From NCBI GenBank assembly GCA_026874595.1, contig JAPPUL010000079.1, forward strand, positions 677,001 through 741,000: a DNA stretch of 64,000 nt. Reading direction: 5' to 3'. The stretch comes from Sipunculus nudus (lineage: Eukaryota; Annelida; Sipuncula; Golfingiida; Sipunculidae). The notes below the pieces were generated by a model. That model saw only the letters and a program-made list of their open reading frames with translations, was not told the origin of the DNA and did no database searches. Within the stretch, counting starts at the first letter, position 1. Each line of letters opens with the position of its first letter. Of the stretch, positions 35,036 to 44,779 are shown one piece after another. Made by a program: the position numbers and the translations under genes.

Positions 35036-36817
35036 CTATATCCCGTATTCCTTTACCAGTCTCTCCTCCTCCACTATGTTTGAATAGTAATTCTTTGTCT
35101 TAAGAAGCTCTTTTGGACTGCCTTGTCCTACTATCTTTCCATTGTTCATTATTATTATCTTATCTACGTTTTTTACAGTCGATATCCTATGCGCTACTAT
35201 TATAATCGATCTATTTGCATACTCTTTAAAAAGACTTTCGAGTATCTTGTTTTCTGTACTTGCGTCTATTGCAGAAAAACTATCGTCGAATAACAATACC
35301 TTCGGCTCAAGCCCAAGGGCTCTGGCTATCCCAAGCCTTTGTTTTTGTCCCCCAGAAAGCGTTACCCCCCTCTCCCCTATATACTCATCATAGCCATTTG
35401 CAAAGTTAAGAACCTCCTCATGTAAACACGATATCTTAGAAAACTTTATCATCTGCTCATCACTTAAACTGTTTCCAAAGCTTATATTCTCTTTTACTGT
35501 ATAGGGAAAGATAAAGTTATTTTGTGGCACGTAGCCAAAGAATGATCTTAGCTCTTGTAATGTATATTCTTTAGCATCTTTGCCGTTTATAAGTATTTGC
35601 CCCCCACTTGGTTCGTATATCCTCGGAAATAAAGATATTAATGTCGTCTTGCCACAACCCGTTGGCCCTATTATCGCTACCTTCTCTCCTGCACTAATAT
35701 TAAAACTTATATCATCAAGAACCATATGATTTGTATTAGGATACTTAAAACTCAAGCCAGATACCCGAATATCAACACCACCACCTTTACCATACCCTAC
35801 ATATAAACTGCTGCCAAAACCCGTATCACCCTTTATATCACTTGTTTGAGATTCTTCACTTAAGAAACTATTAAGCCTATCATACGAGGCAAAACCCCTT
35901 TGGAATAACGAGGTAACCCAACCAAATGCCATTATTGGTATAGATAAAACCTCCACGTATTTTAAAAATTCAACTAACTGGCCAAGTGTGAAGGCTCCTT
36001 GGCTTACCTTAAGTCCTCCTACCAAAAGTACTACTATCGACGTTGAGCCTGCTATGAAATATAATGTCGGCCTAAATACTCCACTACGACGTGCAAGCAG
36101 CATGTTCTTCTTTATAAACTCTTTATTTATCTTTCGAAACGACTTTTGCACAAGCTCCTCACGCACGAAAGACTTTATTACTCGTATCCCCTCAAGTGTC
36201 TCATTAACAAAACTACTCATCCTTGCAAGCTCTTCTTGCACCTTCAATGACCTATCATAATATTTTCTCCCTATAAACCATATTATATACGCAAGCCCTA
36301 AAAGAGGCAAAATAACATATATACTAAGCATTTCATCTATTACATACATTGAACCAAATGCTAAGCTCAAGATGAAGAACATGTTAAATGTATACATTAT
36401 CCCAGGTCCATATATCATCCTAACATGTTCTATATCAGAGGTAAGGCGTGATATTATATCTCCCGTCTTGTTCTTATCAAAAAAATTGGACGGCAGCGTC
36501 AGCATATGGCGAAACAATTTATTCCTTATATCATATTCAACCCGCCTTGATATGCTTATTAATATATATCTTGAGAAGAAGATTAAAATACTCTTCATTA
36601 AAACAATCGCTACTACTAGTATAAGATAGTAGTATATATTATCCATACTTGTAAGACCGTCGTTTATCTCGTTTACTATCTCCCGGAATAACTTTGGGTT
36701 TATTAATTCCAGGCTCGCTGTTAGGAATAATATAAAAAGCCCTCCTAAAAGCCGCAGCTTGTAGGGTTTTAAGTAGCTTAGTATTTGAACTAGTTTCTTT
36801 ACATCTTCTATTATCAT
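35036..36817 (-). CDS. ABC exporter, fused permease-ATPase (MsbA/MdlB type)
   Basis: This is a 593 aa half-transporter, probably a homodimer. Six transmembrane helices occupy residues ~20-310 with the exporter coupling motif DIISRLTSDIEHVR. The ATPase domain (~345-590) has Walker A GPTGCGKTTL, Q-loop FGYVPQNNFIFPYTVKENI, signature LSGGQKQR, Walker B VLLFDDSFSAID and switch histidine IIIVAHRIS. Substrates of this family are lipids, drugs or peptides; nothing here decides. LPS-lipid flipping is possible but kdsB is not adjacent. The 203 bases to larE (36818-37020) are AT-rich with a duplicated TTTTGTGAATATC and no gene. Confidence 0.9.
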   Translation of the reverse strand: MIIEDVKKLVQILSYLKPYKLRLLGGLFILFLTASLELINPKLFREIVNEINDGLTSMDNIYYYLILVVAIVLMKSILIFFSRYILISISRRVEYDIRNKLFRHMLTLPSNFFDKNKTGDIISRLTSDIEHVRMIYGPGIMYTFNMFFILSLAFGSMYVIDEMLSIYVILPLLGLAYIIWFIGRKYYDRSLKVQEELARMSSFVNETLEGIRVIKSFVREELVQKSFRKINKEFIKKNMLLARRSGVFRPTLYFIAGSTSIVVLLVGGLKVSQGAFTLGQLVEFLKYVEVLSIPIMAFGWVTSLFQRGFASYDRLNSFLSEESQTSDIKGDTGFGSSLYVGYGKGGGVDIRVSGLSFKYPNTNHMVLDDISFNISAGEKVAIIGPTGCGKTTLISLFPRIYEPSGGQILINGKDAKEYTLQELRSFFGYVPQNNFIFPYTVKENISFGNSLSDEQMIKFSKISCLHEEVLNFANGYDEYIGERGVTLSGGQKQRLGIARALGLEPKVLLFDDSFSAIDASTENKILESLFKEYANRSIIIVAHRISTVKNVDKIIIMNNGKIVGQGSPKELLKTKNYYSNIVEEERLVKEYGI

Positions 36818-37020
36818 ACTATCATATCATTTTTATGTCTAACACTTCATATTGTGCCAGTAGCTTTTTATTAACTCCTTATTATCTTGTTACTTTCTCA
36901 TGTTGCTATTTTGTTTTTATTTATTATTTTGTGAATATCTTTTGTGAATATCTTAGCGGTTTGACCTTAAGTTTATAGCTTTTACTTTAGAACATTAAAG
37001 AGAATATTAAAGCCTTTCTT

Positions 37021-37812
37021 TTAAAGCCTTTCTTGGTAGGGCTTAAGATCTACTGTAACTTGTTTAAAACCTAGTTCTACAAGCCCTCTAAGAATCTCTT
37101 TACGATGTCTTAGTGCCTTCTCAATGTCAGCTTCCAAAAATTCAAGCCTTGCTAAATCTCCGTGATATCGCAATCTATACTGCCTGAATCCAAGCCCATG
37201 CAGTATATCCTCACCCTTCTCTATCTTTGTAAGTATTTCATCCGATACCATTGTCCCCACCGGTATACGCGATGCCAAACACGCAAATGAAGGTTTGTCC
37301 CAATTTGGTAAACTTAGATGCTTGGCTATCTCTCGTACCTCCTCTTTCATAAGTCCTGCCTCGTATAACGGCATCCTTATCCCAAGCTCGTTTACCGCTT
37401 TTATCCCTACTCTATCTGCATCACTTACATCCGAGCAGTTTGTTCCGTCAAGCACATATTTGAAATCCTTTCTCGCCTTAAGTTTTAATAAATTACTATA
37501 TAGCTCTTTTTTACAATGATAACATCTGTCGCCCGCATTAGCCTTATATTCTACACTCTCAAGCTCCTTTGTCTCAAGCGTTATTATTTCTATTCCTATA
37601 TAAGCTGCCAAGTCCCGTGCATAACGCTCCTCGCGTTCTGGATATGAGCTTGACTTACCTACCACTGCAAGTGCTTTCGGGGATAATGTATCATGTGCTA
37701 CCTTTGCTAATACACCAGAATCTACTCCCCCTGATAAGCCCACCAGCACACTCTCGCACGAACTTATTATTTCTTTTAGCTTGTTATATTTTATAACTAA
37801 CTCAGTCCTCAT
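37021..37812 (-). CDS. larE: ATP-dependent sulfur transferase LarE
   Basis: This PP-loop enzyme (263 aa) adenylates the nickel-pincer cofactor precursor and inserts sulfur. The ATP loop is GLSGGVDSGVLAKV (25-38). AGDRCYHCKKELY (C97, C100) and KPSFACLASRIPVG (Cys178, equivalent of the sacrificial cysteine) are conserved LarE positions. LarB and LarC, the partner enzymes, are not in the window; isolated larE genes are common and may serve other nickel or sulfur chemistry. The start overlaps the end of the broken ispG by 11 bases, so the two are probably co-transcribed. Confidence 0.88.
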   Translation of the reverse strand: MRTELVIKYNKLKEIISSCESVLVGLSGGVDSGVLAKVAHDTLSPKALAVVGKSSSYPEREERYARDLAAYIGIEIITLETKELESVEYKANAGDRCYHCKKELYSNLLKLKARKDFKYVLDGTNCSDVSDADRVGIKAVNELGIRMPLYEAGLMKEEVREIAKHLSLPNWDKPSFACLASRIPVGTMVSDEILTKIEKGEDILHGLGFRQYRLRYHGDLARLEFLEADIEKALRHRKEILRGLVELGFKQVTVDLKPYQERL

Positions 37813-38867
37813 AATTCGCTAGCTTCTTTACCTCAGACACTAGTTCTGGTACTATCTCTTCCTCTTTTATTCGCCCCATTTGCTTGCCCTTTTTAAATAC
37901 CATACCAACCCCCTTACCCCCAGATATCCCAACGTCTGCCTCACTTGCCTCTCCAGGCCCATTTACCAAACAACCCATTATAGCCACCTTTATCGGCTTT
38001 TTAGGCTCAACACCCAAAAGCTCCCTCTCTACCTTCTCCGTCATCCCTATTACATCTATTTCACACCGTCCGCACGTCGGGCACGATATATATTCTATAC
38101 CATTATTTCGTATCTTTAAAGATTTTAATATCTCTTTCCCTACACGTATTTCCTCGCAAGGATCGGCTGTTAGTGATACCCGAAATGTGTCGCCTATCCC
38201 CATGCTAAGTAGTGTCCCTATTCCCAGTGTGCTTTTTATTGAACCCGAAAAGAACGTCCCTGCCTCTGTTACCCCAAGATGTAAAGGATAGTCTCTTGTC
38301 TTGCTCATTAGTTTATAACTTTCTATCGTCATCGGTACGTCGCTTGCCTTTAGTGATACCTTTATATTATAATATTCAAGCTCTTCCAATATCTTTATAT
38401 GTTCCAATGCCGACAATACTAGATTCTCTGCTGATATTACACTATATCTTTCCCTGTCTATTGACCCCCCCATTCACTCCTATCCTTATCGGCAGTTCCT
38501 TCTTGCGGGCCTCTTCTACTATTAAACGTATCTTATCTTGTCTTTTTATATTTCCTGGATTAAGGCGAAGTCCGTCTACTCCCTGTTTAATGCTTTCTAA
38601 CGCTAGCCTATAATCAAAGTGTATGTCTGCTATGAGCGGTATCTTTATATTCTCTTTTATCTTATGCACCACTCGCGCTGATTGCATATTCGGAACTGAT
38701 ATCCTTACTATTTCACAACCGGCTTTCTCTAACTCATGTATTTGTTTTATCGTCCCCTCAACATCCGTTGTGCTTGTATTTGTCATCGACTGTATCGTAA
38801 TCGGACTGTCCCCTCCCACGTACAGCTTGCCTAGTTTTATCTTTCGTGTTTTCTTTCGCTCTATCAT
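37802..38867 (-). pseudogene. ispG: 4-hydroxy-3-methylbut-2-enyl diphosphate synthase, interrupted by +1 G
   Basis: IspG (GcpE) reduces methylerythritol cyclodiphosphate in isoprenoid synthesis. The N-terminal part (38867-38442, 141 codons) and C-terminal part (38473-37802, 223 codons) lie in different frames. They meet in GTGAAT followed by seven G's at about 38465-38471: with six G's the frame would read the conserved GVNGGSIDRE without a stop. Both halves look intact. The iron-sulfur cysteines are all present (ISCPTCGRC and MGCLVNGPGEASEADVG). The second frame also begins with an ATG overlapping the G run. The broken gene is probably a sequencing error or a slippage site, because IspG is normally essential. 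Confidence 0.9.
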
Positions 38868-38921
38868 ATATTTACTTCCCTATATATCACTATCATCAAA
38901 GCCTATTTAATAATCCTAAAG

Positions 38922-38999
38922 TTAAGAAAAAAACTCAAAATAAACAATACCTTTAATATTTGTCCCGCTAAACTCTACCCCTACAATCTTACCTTCCAT
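38922..38999 (-). CDS. Possible 25-residue upstream peptide or gene remnant
   Basis: Between hemY and ispG a short frame encodes a peptide beginning MEGKIVGVEFSGTNIKG and ends after 25 codons. The start resembles the N-terminus of ROK/ASKHA-type kinases (GVDxGGTNIKG), so it may be the leftover start of a lost gene; it might equally be a chance frame. There is no clear ribosome site. Confidence 0.2.
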   Translation of the reverse strand: MEGKIVGVEFSGTNIKGIVYFEFFS

Positions 39000-39015
39000 A
39001 GCACAATAACATAAC

Positions 39016-40410
39016 TTAGTCTAAATTACAACTATTTGCAAGCTCGTACGCTCCCCCTACACAGTCATTAAGACCTACCCCGTTTAAATAATTACCCAAC
39101 AGCATTATCCTCTTATACCCTCTTAATATCTCCTCAATAGCCTCAAGACGCCTCCCATGCCCTATTGTATACTGCGGTATTGCATGCGCATACTTATAAC
39201 TCTTGAATAAATCATATCTCCCCCTTATCCCCATCGATAGCTCTAAATCCTTTCTTACAACTTCTATATATCTTCCCTCGCTCCAATCTACCATCTCAGG
39301 ATATAAGGCCCCTCCGTACATTAATGTCATATTATTCATCCCATCAGGAGCAAAACCCGGGAATACCATATCGTTCCATATACAACCAAGTGCCTTTATC
39401 TCCTCGCTCCTCGGACTCAAAAATCCAAAACCCCTATACTTATTTACTCCCCTCTTATAGCCTAAGCTTATTACCTTTAGCGGCGCATACTCTATCTTTG
39501 ACAACACCTTTGCAAGTTCTGGTAGGCTTTCTCTTATACATTTTGACGCCACGTAGGAGGGAGTTGCTATAAATACTTTGTCTGCTTTAAGTTTTTTAAC
39601 TCCTTTCCCTCCTACCCCACTTGTATAACTTATAATAACCCCATCTTCTCTATATTCTAACTTCTTAACTAAAGCTCCTAACTCTATCTCTTCTGATAAA
39701 CTCTCTCCTAAGGCTTTTACTAATCTTATCATCCCTCCTTTATAACTTATTAGACGACGCCTTCCAACCCCGCATACCCTCTGTCCAAACTCACTCCCCT
39801 CCCCCTCTAAAGCTCCCCCCCTGTTCCTAAGAACTCCCTTCAATATCGACCCAGAACCTTCATAATAATTATACAACTTCGGGAATATCGACCGCGCACT
39901 AAGCTTCCTTACATCTCCCGCATATACTCCCGCTATAAAAAGCTCTATAAATTTATCCACCACCTCCACCGAAAACCGTCGACTCATAAACTCATATACA
40001 CTCTCATCTGTCTCCACAACCCCACCATCACGCTTGAAATACTCACAAAATAAAGCCCTAAAACCATTAAAACCCACTAGCTTCAAAAGTGATGCACCCC
40101 CAAGCTTTATTAGTTTATCCCTATATACATATCTTATCCGAGCAATATCATCGCTTTCTACCTTCTCCTCCCACAACCCAAGCTCCTCTGTTAACTCTAA
40201 TGTCCGCCTGCCCTCCCCCAAAAAACCCCGCGGCCCAAGCTCAAATGTAAAGCCATCCTCATGCTCCGTTCGTATATTACCCCCAAGCCGCAACGTCCCC
40301 TCAAGCAATTTTATCTCTATACCCAAACCTTCTAAAGATATCCGCTTCTTTAGATAATAGCATAATGATAACCCGCTTATCCCTCCTCCTATAACCACTA
40401 CCCTTTTCAA
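39016..40410 (-). CDS. hemY: Protoporphyrinogen oxidase (HemY/HemG-type flavoprotein)
   Basis: This FAD enzyme (464 aa) oxidises protoporphyrinogen IX or coproporphyrinogen III. The N-terminal dinucleotide loop is VVVIGGGISGLSLCYYLK, with EGTLRLGGNIRTEHEDGFTFELGPRGF directly after, typical of the family. The C-terminal FAD segment reads IMLLGNYLNGVGLNDCVGGA. It is the last gene of the heme operon hemE-hemN-hemH-hemY, 58 bp after hemH. The start is TTG behind GAGG. Finding this oxygen-type oxidase beside HemN is notable (see findings). Confidence 0.9.
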   Translation of the reverse strand: MKRVVVIGGGISGLSLCYYLKKRISLEGLGIEIKLLEGTLRLGGNIRTEHEDGFTFELGPRGFLGEGRRTLELTEELGLWEEKVESDDIARIRYVYRDKLIKLGGASLLKLVGFNGFRALFCEYFKRDGGVVETDESVYEFMSRRFSVEVVDKFIELFIAGVYAGDVRKLSARSIFPKLYNYYEGSGSILKGVLRNRGGALEGEGSEFGQRVCGVGRRRLISYKGGMIRLVKALGESLSEEIELGALVKKLEYREDGVIISYTSGVGGKGVKKLKADKVFIATPSYVASKCIRESLPELAKVLSKIEYAPLKVISLGYKRGVNKYRGFGFLSPRSEEIKALGCIWNDMVFPGFAPDGMNNMTLMYGGALYPEMVDWSEGRYIEVVRKDLELSMGIRGRYDLFKSYKYAHAIPQYTIGHGRRLEAIEEILRGYKRIMLLGNYLNGVGLNDCVGGAYELANSCNLD

Positions 40411-40468
40411 TCCATTTCCTCTCTATAAATATCCTAAACCATAGTTTTAAAAAAAAACAATCTGAATC

Positions 40469-41485
40469 TCACCCTCTATCTCCACCTATACCGCCACCTC
40501 TATCTCCCAGCTCTATCTCCTCCATAACCAACTCACACAGGCTCTTTATAAATAATTCATCTACTCCTAGTGCCCTTGTCCTATGAAATATTTCAATCCC
40601 ACTCACGCTTGCAAGCTCCTTATACTCTACATCTATCTCATAGCTTGTTTCATAATTGTCTGTTACAAAGCTTATCGGTATTACTAATATTGCTTTGTCT
40701 TTCCCTTTGCTTATCTTTTGTATTGTCTTTTCTGTACTCGGTTCAAGCCACTTTAAAGGGCCTACTTTACTTTGATAGCATATATAATACTTATTAGATG
40801 AAAAGTGCTTTACCACCTGTGAAACCGTCCCCTCTATATGTTCTTTGTAGGGATCCCCTCGCTTTACTAGACTTTCAGGTACTCCGTGTGCTGAGAATAC
40901 TAAATTTACTTTCTCTTTTGAATCCACTCTACCCTCCAAATCCATAAGCCCTTCTTCTATTAACTTTACAAGTGATTCTATATAGCCTGGATAGTTATAC
41001 CATTGACGAATTATTTTAACACCTATTTTTAACCCCTGACTTTCTAGCTGCCGTTTTAACTCGTTTATCGCCGATCCTGTTGACGTTATTGAATAGTGCG
41101 GATACATCGGTAGCACTATTAGCTCTTCTATTCCATCTTCTTTTATCCCTAAAAGTGCTTCTTCTATAAAAGGACTTGTATAGCGCATCCCCACGTAGGC
41201 TTTTACATCCAAATTCAAAGATAGACATCTTCTAACTCCTTCAGCTTGCCCTAACGTAGTAGCTAGTATCGGTGAGCCCCCTCCCATTAACTCGTATCTA
41301 CTTATAAGCCCTTTTGTTCGTAATTTGCTTATTATACGAGATAAGGGCTTCCTCATAAATTCAAACGGAAACTCTATTATGTCTTTATCCATAAAGAGAT
41401 TATTTAAAAACGGCCTTATCCCTTCTATATTAGACGGACCCCCCATGTTTATTAGTAAAACCCCGTACTTTAAACTATTATCCAT
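40469..41485 (-). CDS. hemH: Ferrochelatase
   Basis: This enzyme inserts iron into the porphyrin (338 aa from the chosen start, a normal length). LLINMGGPSNIEGIRPFLNNLFMD is the family start; VFSAHGVPESLVKRGDPY carries the catalytic histidine, and IPISFVTDNYETSYEIDVEY the conserved glutamate. The frame opens upstream to 41551, but the extra 22 codons cross a 19-bp tandem repeat whose length is not a multiple of three, so they are unlikely to be conserved coding sequence; I therefore use the ATG at 41485. It sits 97 bases after hemN in the heme operon. Confidence 0.93.
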   Translation of the reverse strand: MDNSLKYGVLLINMGGPSNIEGIRPFLNNLFMDKDIIEFPFEFMRKPLSRIISKLRTKGLISRYELMGGGSPILATTLGQAEGVRRCLSLNLDVKAYVGMRYTSPFIEEALLGIKEDGIEELIVLPMYPHYSITSTGSAINELKRQLESQGLKIGVKIIRQWYNYPGYIESLVKLIEEGLMDLEGRVDSKEKVNLVFSAHGVPESLVKRGDPYKEHIEGTVSQVVKHFSSNKYYICYQSKVGPLKWLEPSTEKTIQKISKGKDKAILVIPISFVTDNYETSYEIDVEYKELASVSGIEIFHRTRALGVDELFIKSLCELVMEEIELGDRGGGIGGDRG

Positions 41486-41497
41486 ATGACATTTTAG

Positions 41498-41535
41498 CTC
41501 TTTATCTCCATCCCTACTCTTTATCTCCATCCCTA
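41498..41535. repeat. 19-bp tandem duplication before hemH
   Basis: Two copies of CTCTTTATCTCCATCCCTA stand 13 bases upstream of the likely hemH start. On the hemH strand the unit reads AGGGATGGAGATAAAGAG and so contains Shine-Dalgarno-like GGAG. One copy may serve as a ribosome site. Confidence 0.9.
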
Positions 41536-41582
41536 AAAACCTTTTATCCATTCATATTATAGATTTATACCAAATAATACTT

Positions 41583-42971
41583 TTATATCGCTTTGGAAAA
41601 CCTACTCTCTCCCTTCTCACGCAGGTATTTGTCAAATACTGATGCTATGTTCCTTACAAATAAACACCCTGTCTTGCTAATCTCTATCCCTCCTTCCAAT
41701 ACCTTTACTAAACCTACAGCCTCATACTCTTTTAAGCTTTTAAGCTCTTCTTTAAAATATTCTCTAAAGTCTATTTTATTCTCTTTCTTAAAACTTGCAA
41801 AGTTTAGCGAGAACTCACACATTATACTCTCTATCACCCATTTTCTTATAAGATCATCCCTGTCTAATTTAAGACCGCGACATATCGGTAGCTCATCCCT
41901 ATCAAGACAAGCATAATACTCTCTTAACGTCTTTACGTTCTGCACAAAACCCTCACTCACATACCCTATTGAACTTACTCCAAAACCTATATAATTACTC
42001 GTTTTCGATACCGTATAACCCATGAAATTCCTGTGTAATCTCTTATTTGTCAAAGCATCTGAAAGCTCATCTCCTTCCCGTGCAAAATGATCCATCCCTA
42101 TAGCCTTATAACCTACTCCCATAAACTTCTTGCGGGCCATCAGAAATATTGCAAACTTCTCCCGTAAACTCGGTAAATCTCTATCCTCTATCCGCTTCTG
42201 ATGTGGCTTTATCCACGGAACCTTTGCATAACTAAATAAGGCTACCCGATCAACTTCAAGCTCCATCACCTTATCTACTGTCAACTCAAACGACTTTACA
42301 CTCTGCAAAGGTAAGCCATATATTAAATCTACGTTTGTCCCCTTAAATCCAAGTCTTCGTCCATGTTCTATTAGCTCCCTCGTAAACTCATAACTCTGAT
42401 GCCTATTTACTGCATCCTGTACACGCTCATCAAAATCTTGTACCCCCATACTTAAACGATTAAAGCCAAGTTTATACAATGTTGTAAGTTGTTCTTTTGT
42501 CGTGACGCACGGGTCTATCTCAATTGCTTGCTCACTACCACCCTCTATCTCAAAACTTTTCTCTATTACATTATACAATCTCTTAAGCTCATCCTCATTT
42601 AGAAACGTCGGAGTGCCACCACCCCAGTGCAATTGCTTTACCCTAAGCTTCTGACCTACCTCCTCTTCAAACAGCTTTATCTCCTTCTCAAGATAATCTA
42701 TATACTTCTCTACGTAATGTCTATTCTTATCTATTATAACGTGACAGGCACAGTAGTAACATCGCTCTGCACAAAAAGGTATATGAATGTATAATGATAC
42801 TCCATCTGCACTGCCACCCCCCCTTACCTCATCCCCCAAAACTAAAAGCGCCTCCTTATAATCTACTTCACCATAACACTCACTCCAGTCTACCGCCGTC
42901 GGGTAACTTGTGTAGCGCGGTATCGCTTTATTATATTCCTCTAATAACTCTATATCAACTTCTCTTCCCAT
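41583..42971 (-). CDS. hemN: Oxygen-independent coproporphyrinogen III oxidase (HemN)
   Basis: This radical SAM enzyme (462 aa) decarboxylates coproporphyrinogen III without oxygen. The cluster motif is SLYIHIPFCAERCYYCACHV (CxxxCxxC plus the additional Cys). True HemN features include YTSYPTAVDWSE near the N-terminus, LHWGGGTPTFL, SMGVQDFDERVQDAVNRHQ and FSYAKVPWIKPHQKRI. This separates it from the heme chaperone HemW. A clear AAAGGAG lies about 7 bases before the ATG at 42971; a TTG at 42977 is too close to it. The start overlaps the hemE end by 17 bases (translational coupling). Confidence 0.95.
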   Translation of the reverse strand: MGREVDIELLEEYNKAIPRYTSYPTAVDWSECYGEVDYKEALLVLGDEVRGGGSADGVSLYIHIPFCAERCYYCACHVIIDKNRHYVEKYIDYLEKEIKLFEEEVGQKLRVKQLHWGGGTPTFLNEDELKRLYNVIEKSFEIEGGSEQAIEIDPCVTTKEQLTTLYKLGFNRLSMGVQDFDERVQDAVNRHQSYEFTRELIEHGRRLGFKGTNVDLIYGLPLQSVKSFELTVDKVMELEVDRVALFSYAKVPWIKPHQKRIEDRDLPSLREKFAIFLMARKKFMGVGYKAIGMDHFAREGDELSDALTNKRLHRNFMGYTVSKTSNYIGFGVSSIGYVSEGFVQNVKTLREYYACLDRDELPICRGLKLDRDDLIRKWVIESIMCEFSLNFASFKKENKIDFREYFKEELKSLKEYEAVGLVKVLEGGIEISKTGCLFVRNIASVFDKYLREKGESRFSKAI

Positions 42972-44061
42972 TCCCAAGCTCCTTTACCTTCTCTACTAAG
43001 TATTCTACGTTGCTATACGGTATGTCTGGCATTATCCCATGACCTAAGTTAAATATATACCCTTCGTAGCTACTCATCTTTTTTAATAATACCTTTACTT
43101 CCTTTTCTATCGTATCACGACTCATATAAAGTATAGTAGGATCTAAGTTCCCTTGTATGCTAACTTTATATCCATTCTCCTTTGCATACACACCAAGACG
43201 ACACATGTCTACCGTCCAATCAACGCTTAGTACATTTATATCAAGTTCCAATAAATCAAAATACGAAAGACCAAGCCCTTTTCCAAATACTATAATCGGT
43301 ACCCCAGCCCGTTTAAGCCCTCCAAGCACTTCTTTTATATATTTTAAGGAATACTCTTTGAAATTATCATAAGACAAAAGCCCTGCCCATGTGTCAAATA
43401 TCTGTATTGCATCTGCTCCCGCCTCTATTTGGGCATTAAGATATTCTATTGTCTTCTTTGTTAGCTTTTCAAGTAGCATATGGGCTGAAGCAGGATTTTC
43501 ATTCATCCACATCTTAGTCTTTTTAAGATTTATACTCCCTCCCCCCTCAATTACATAACTCATAAGCGTAAACGGCGCTCCACCAAATCCTATTAACGGC
43601 TTTCGTCCCCCAAGCTCATCCTTTACCAGCTTTATTGCATCCATTACAAAGGATAAATGCTCATGAACCGATATACTATCAAGACGCTCTATATCCTCCC
43701 TCTTATTACCTATCTTATTAATTAAAGGACCACCTATTACAGGACCACCATCCCCAAAACTTACATTAAACCCAAGCGTTTCTAGAATTATTAGTATGTC
43801 AGAAAAAAGTATTGCCGCATCTACATCAAGAAGCTCTATTGGCAAAAGTGTTACCTCGCACGCAAGCTCTTTTTGCTTACACATAGAAAGAAAACTATGT
43901 TTAGTTCGTATTGCCTTATACTCCTTCATGTAACGTCCCGCTTGACGCATAAGCCATATCGGTATACGATCTGTTTTACGCATAAATGCCGCTTCTATAA
44001 AACGATGTGTTCCTTTTTGCATCCCTTTTTGCATCCCTTTTATGCCGTCTTTAATATCCAT
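42955..44061 (-). CDS. hemE: Uroporphyrinogen decarboxylase
   Basis: This enzyme decarboxylates uroporphyrinogen III to coproporphyrinogen III (368 aa). IPIWLMRQAGRYMKEYKAIR carries the substrate arginines, with DAAILFSDILIILETLG and GFGGAPFTLMSYVIEGGGS as the central motifs, and FNLGHGIMPDIPYSNVEYLV at the end. The N-terminal GMQKGMQKG comes from a 12-bp tandem duplication. It is the first gene of the heme operon; no ALA-synthesis gene is present in the window. The 109 bp to the divergent HEAT gene contain no clear regulatory site. Confidence 0.96.
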   Translation of the reverse strand: MDIKDGIKGMQKGMQKGTHRFIEAAFMRKTDRIPIWLMRQAGRYMKEYKAIRTKHSFLSMCKQKELACEVTLLPIELLDVDAAILFSDILIILETLGFNVSFGDGGPVIGGPLINKIGNKREDIERLDSISVHEHLSFVMDAIKLVKDELGGRKPLIGFGGAPFTLMSYVIEGGGSINLKKTKMWMNENPASAHMLLEKLTKKTIEYLNAQIEAGADAIQIFDTWAGLLSYDNFKEYSLKYIKEVLGGLKRAGVPIIVFGKGLGLSYFDLLELDINVLSVDWTVDMCRLGVYAKENGYKVSIQGNLDPTILYMSRDTIEKEVKVLLKKMSSYEGYIFNLGHGIMPDIPYSNVEYLVEKVKELGNGKRS

Positions 44062-44170
44062 AATAAATTTTACTAATCCTTTCCTTTTCTAAGTCGTTAT
44101 TTGTATGTATGCAATTGTGCATAATCTAAAATAAATCTTTTTACTTACAAAATATCTCTTAAAACTAATT

Positions 44171-44653
44171 ATGATATCAAAGAAAGTACACTTATTTATA
44201 ATAATACTATCTGGAACTTTGTTTTTAGCTAATGTTAAAGCTGCAAAAACTGCTAATATTACAACATCAAAAGCTTATATTAAAAATGCGCTGCACATTC
44301 TTAAAGTTTCTAATAACTTGTCAATTCGTCTTAAAACCATTAAAAGTCTGGCTTCCTTTAAAGATAAAAAAGTTCTTGAACCGCTACTATATGCCCTTGA
44401 TGATAAGTCTGCTTTTGTCCGGATAAACGCAATTCGTATTCTTGCTAAATTAAAATACTTTCAAACCATAAATCCATTAATAAGAAGGCTTCGTGTTGAA
44501 CCTGAGCTTTTTGTACAAAGGGAACTTATTCTAACTCTCGGAAAGATTAAGGACCAAAAGGCAAGATGGATTATAAAACCATTCCTTAAAAATAAAAGTG
44601 TACTATTAAAACGTGCGGCTAAAAAGGCCCTTAATATGATTAATTCAAAATAA
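44171..44653 (+). CDS. Exported HEAT-repeat protein
   Basis: This small protein (160 aa) has a signal peptide (VHLFIIILSGTLFLANVKAA, residues 6-25) and about three HEAT/PBS-lyase-type repeats in its mature part: RLKTIKSLASFKDKKVLEPL, RINAIRILAKLKYFQTINPL and QRELILTLGKIKDQKARWII. Such repeats form a helical binding surface, so it probably has a structural or protein-protein role in the periplasm. It stands alone between hemE (divergent) and lysC (126 bp downstream). No ribosome site is clear. Confidence 0.75.
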   Translation: MISKKVHLFIIILSGTLFLANVKAAKTANITTSKAYIKNALHILKVSNNLSIRLKTIKSLASFKDKKVLEPLLYALDDKSAFVRINAIRILAKLKYFQTINPLIRRLRVEPELFVQRELILTLGKIKDQKARWIIKPFLKNKSVLLKRAAKKALNMINSK

Positions 44654-44779
44654 AGCTTTCAAAAAAAACAATCACAAATATTTTCTATACCTATAACTTA
44701 CTTGACAATGATATAAAATTCTTTTAACTTCAAGCCTTAAAGAAATCCAATAAAGACTAAGTTAGGTTATAAGTTCAAA

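Noticed and set aside
38442-38473. Programmed ribosomal frameshift in ispG
   Set aside because: No slippery heptamer followed by a pseudoknot is evident, and programmed frameshifting of IspG is not known to me. A sequencing or slippage indel is the simpler explanation.
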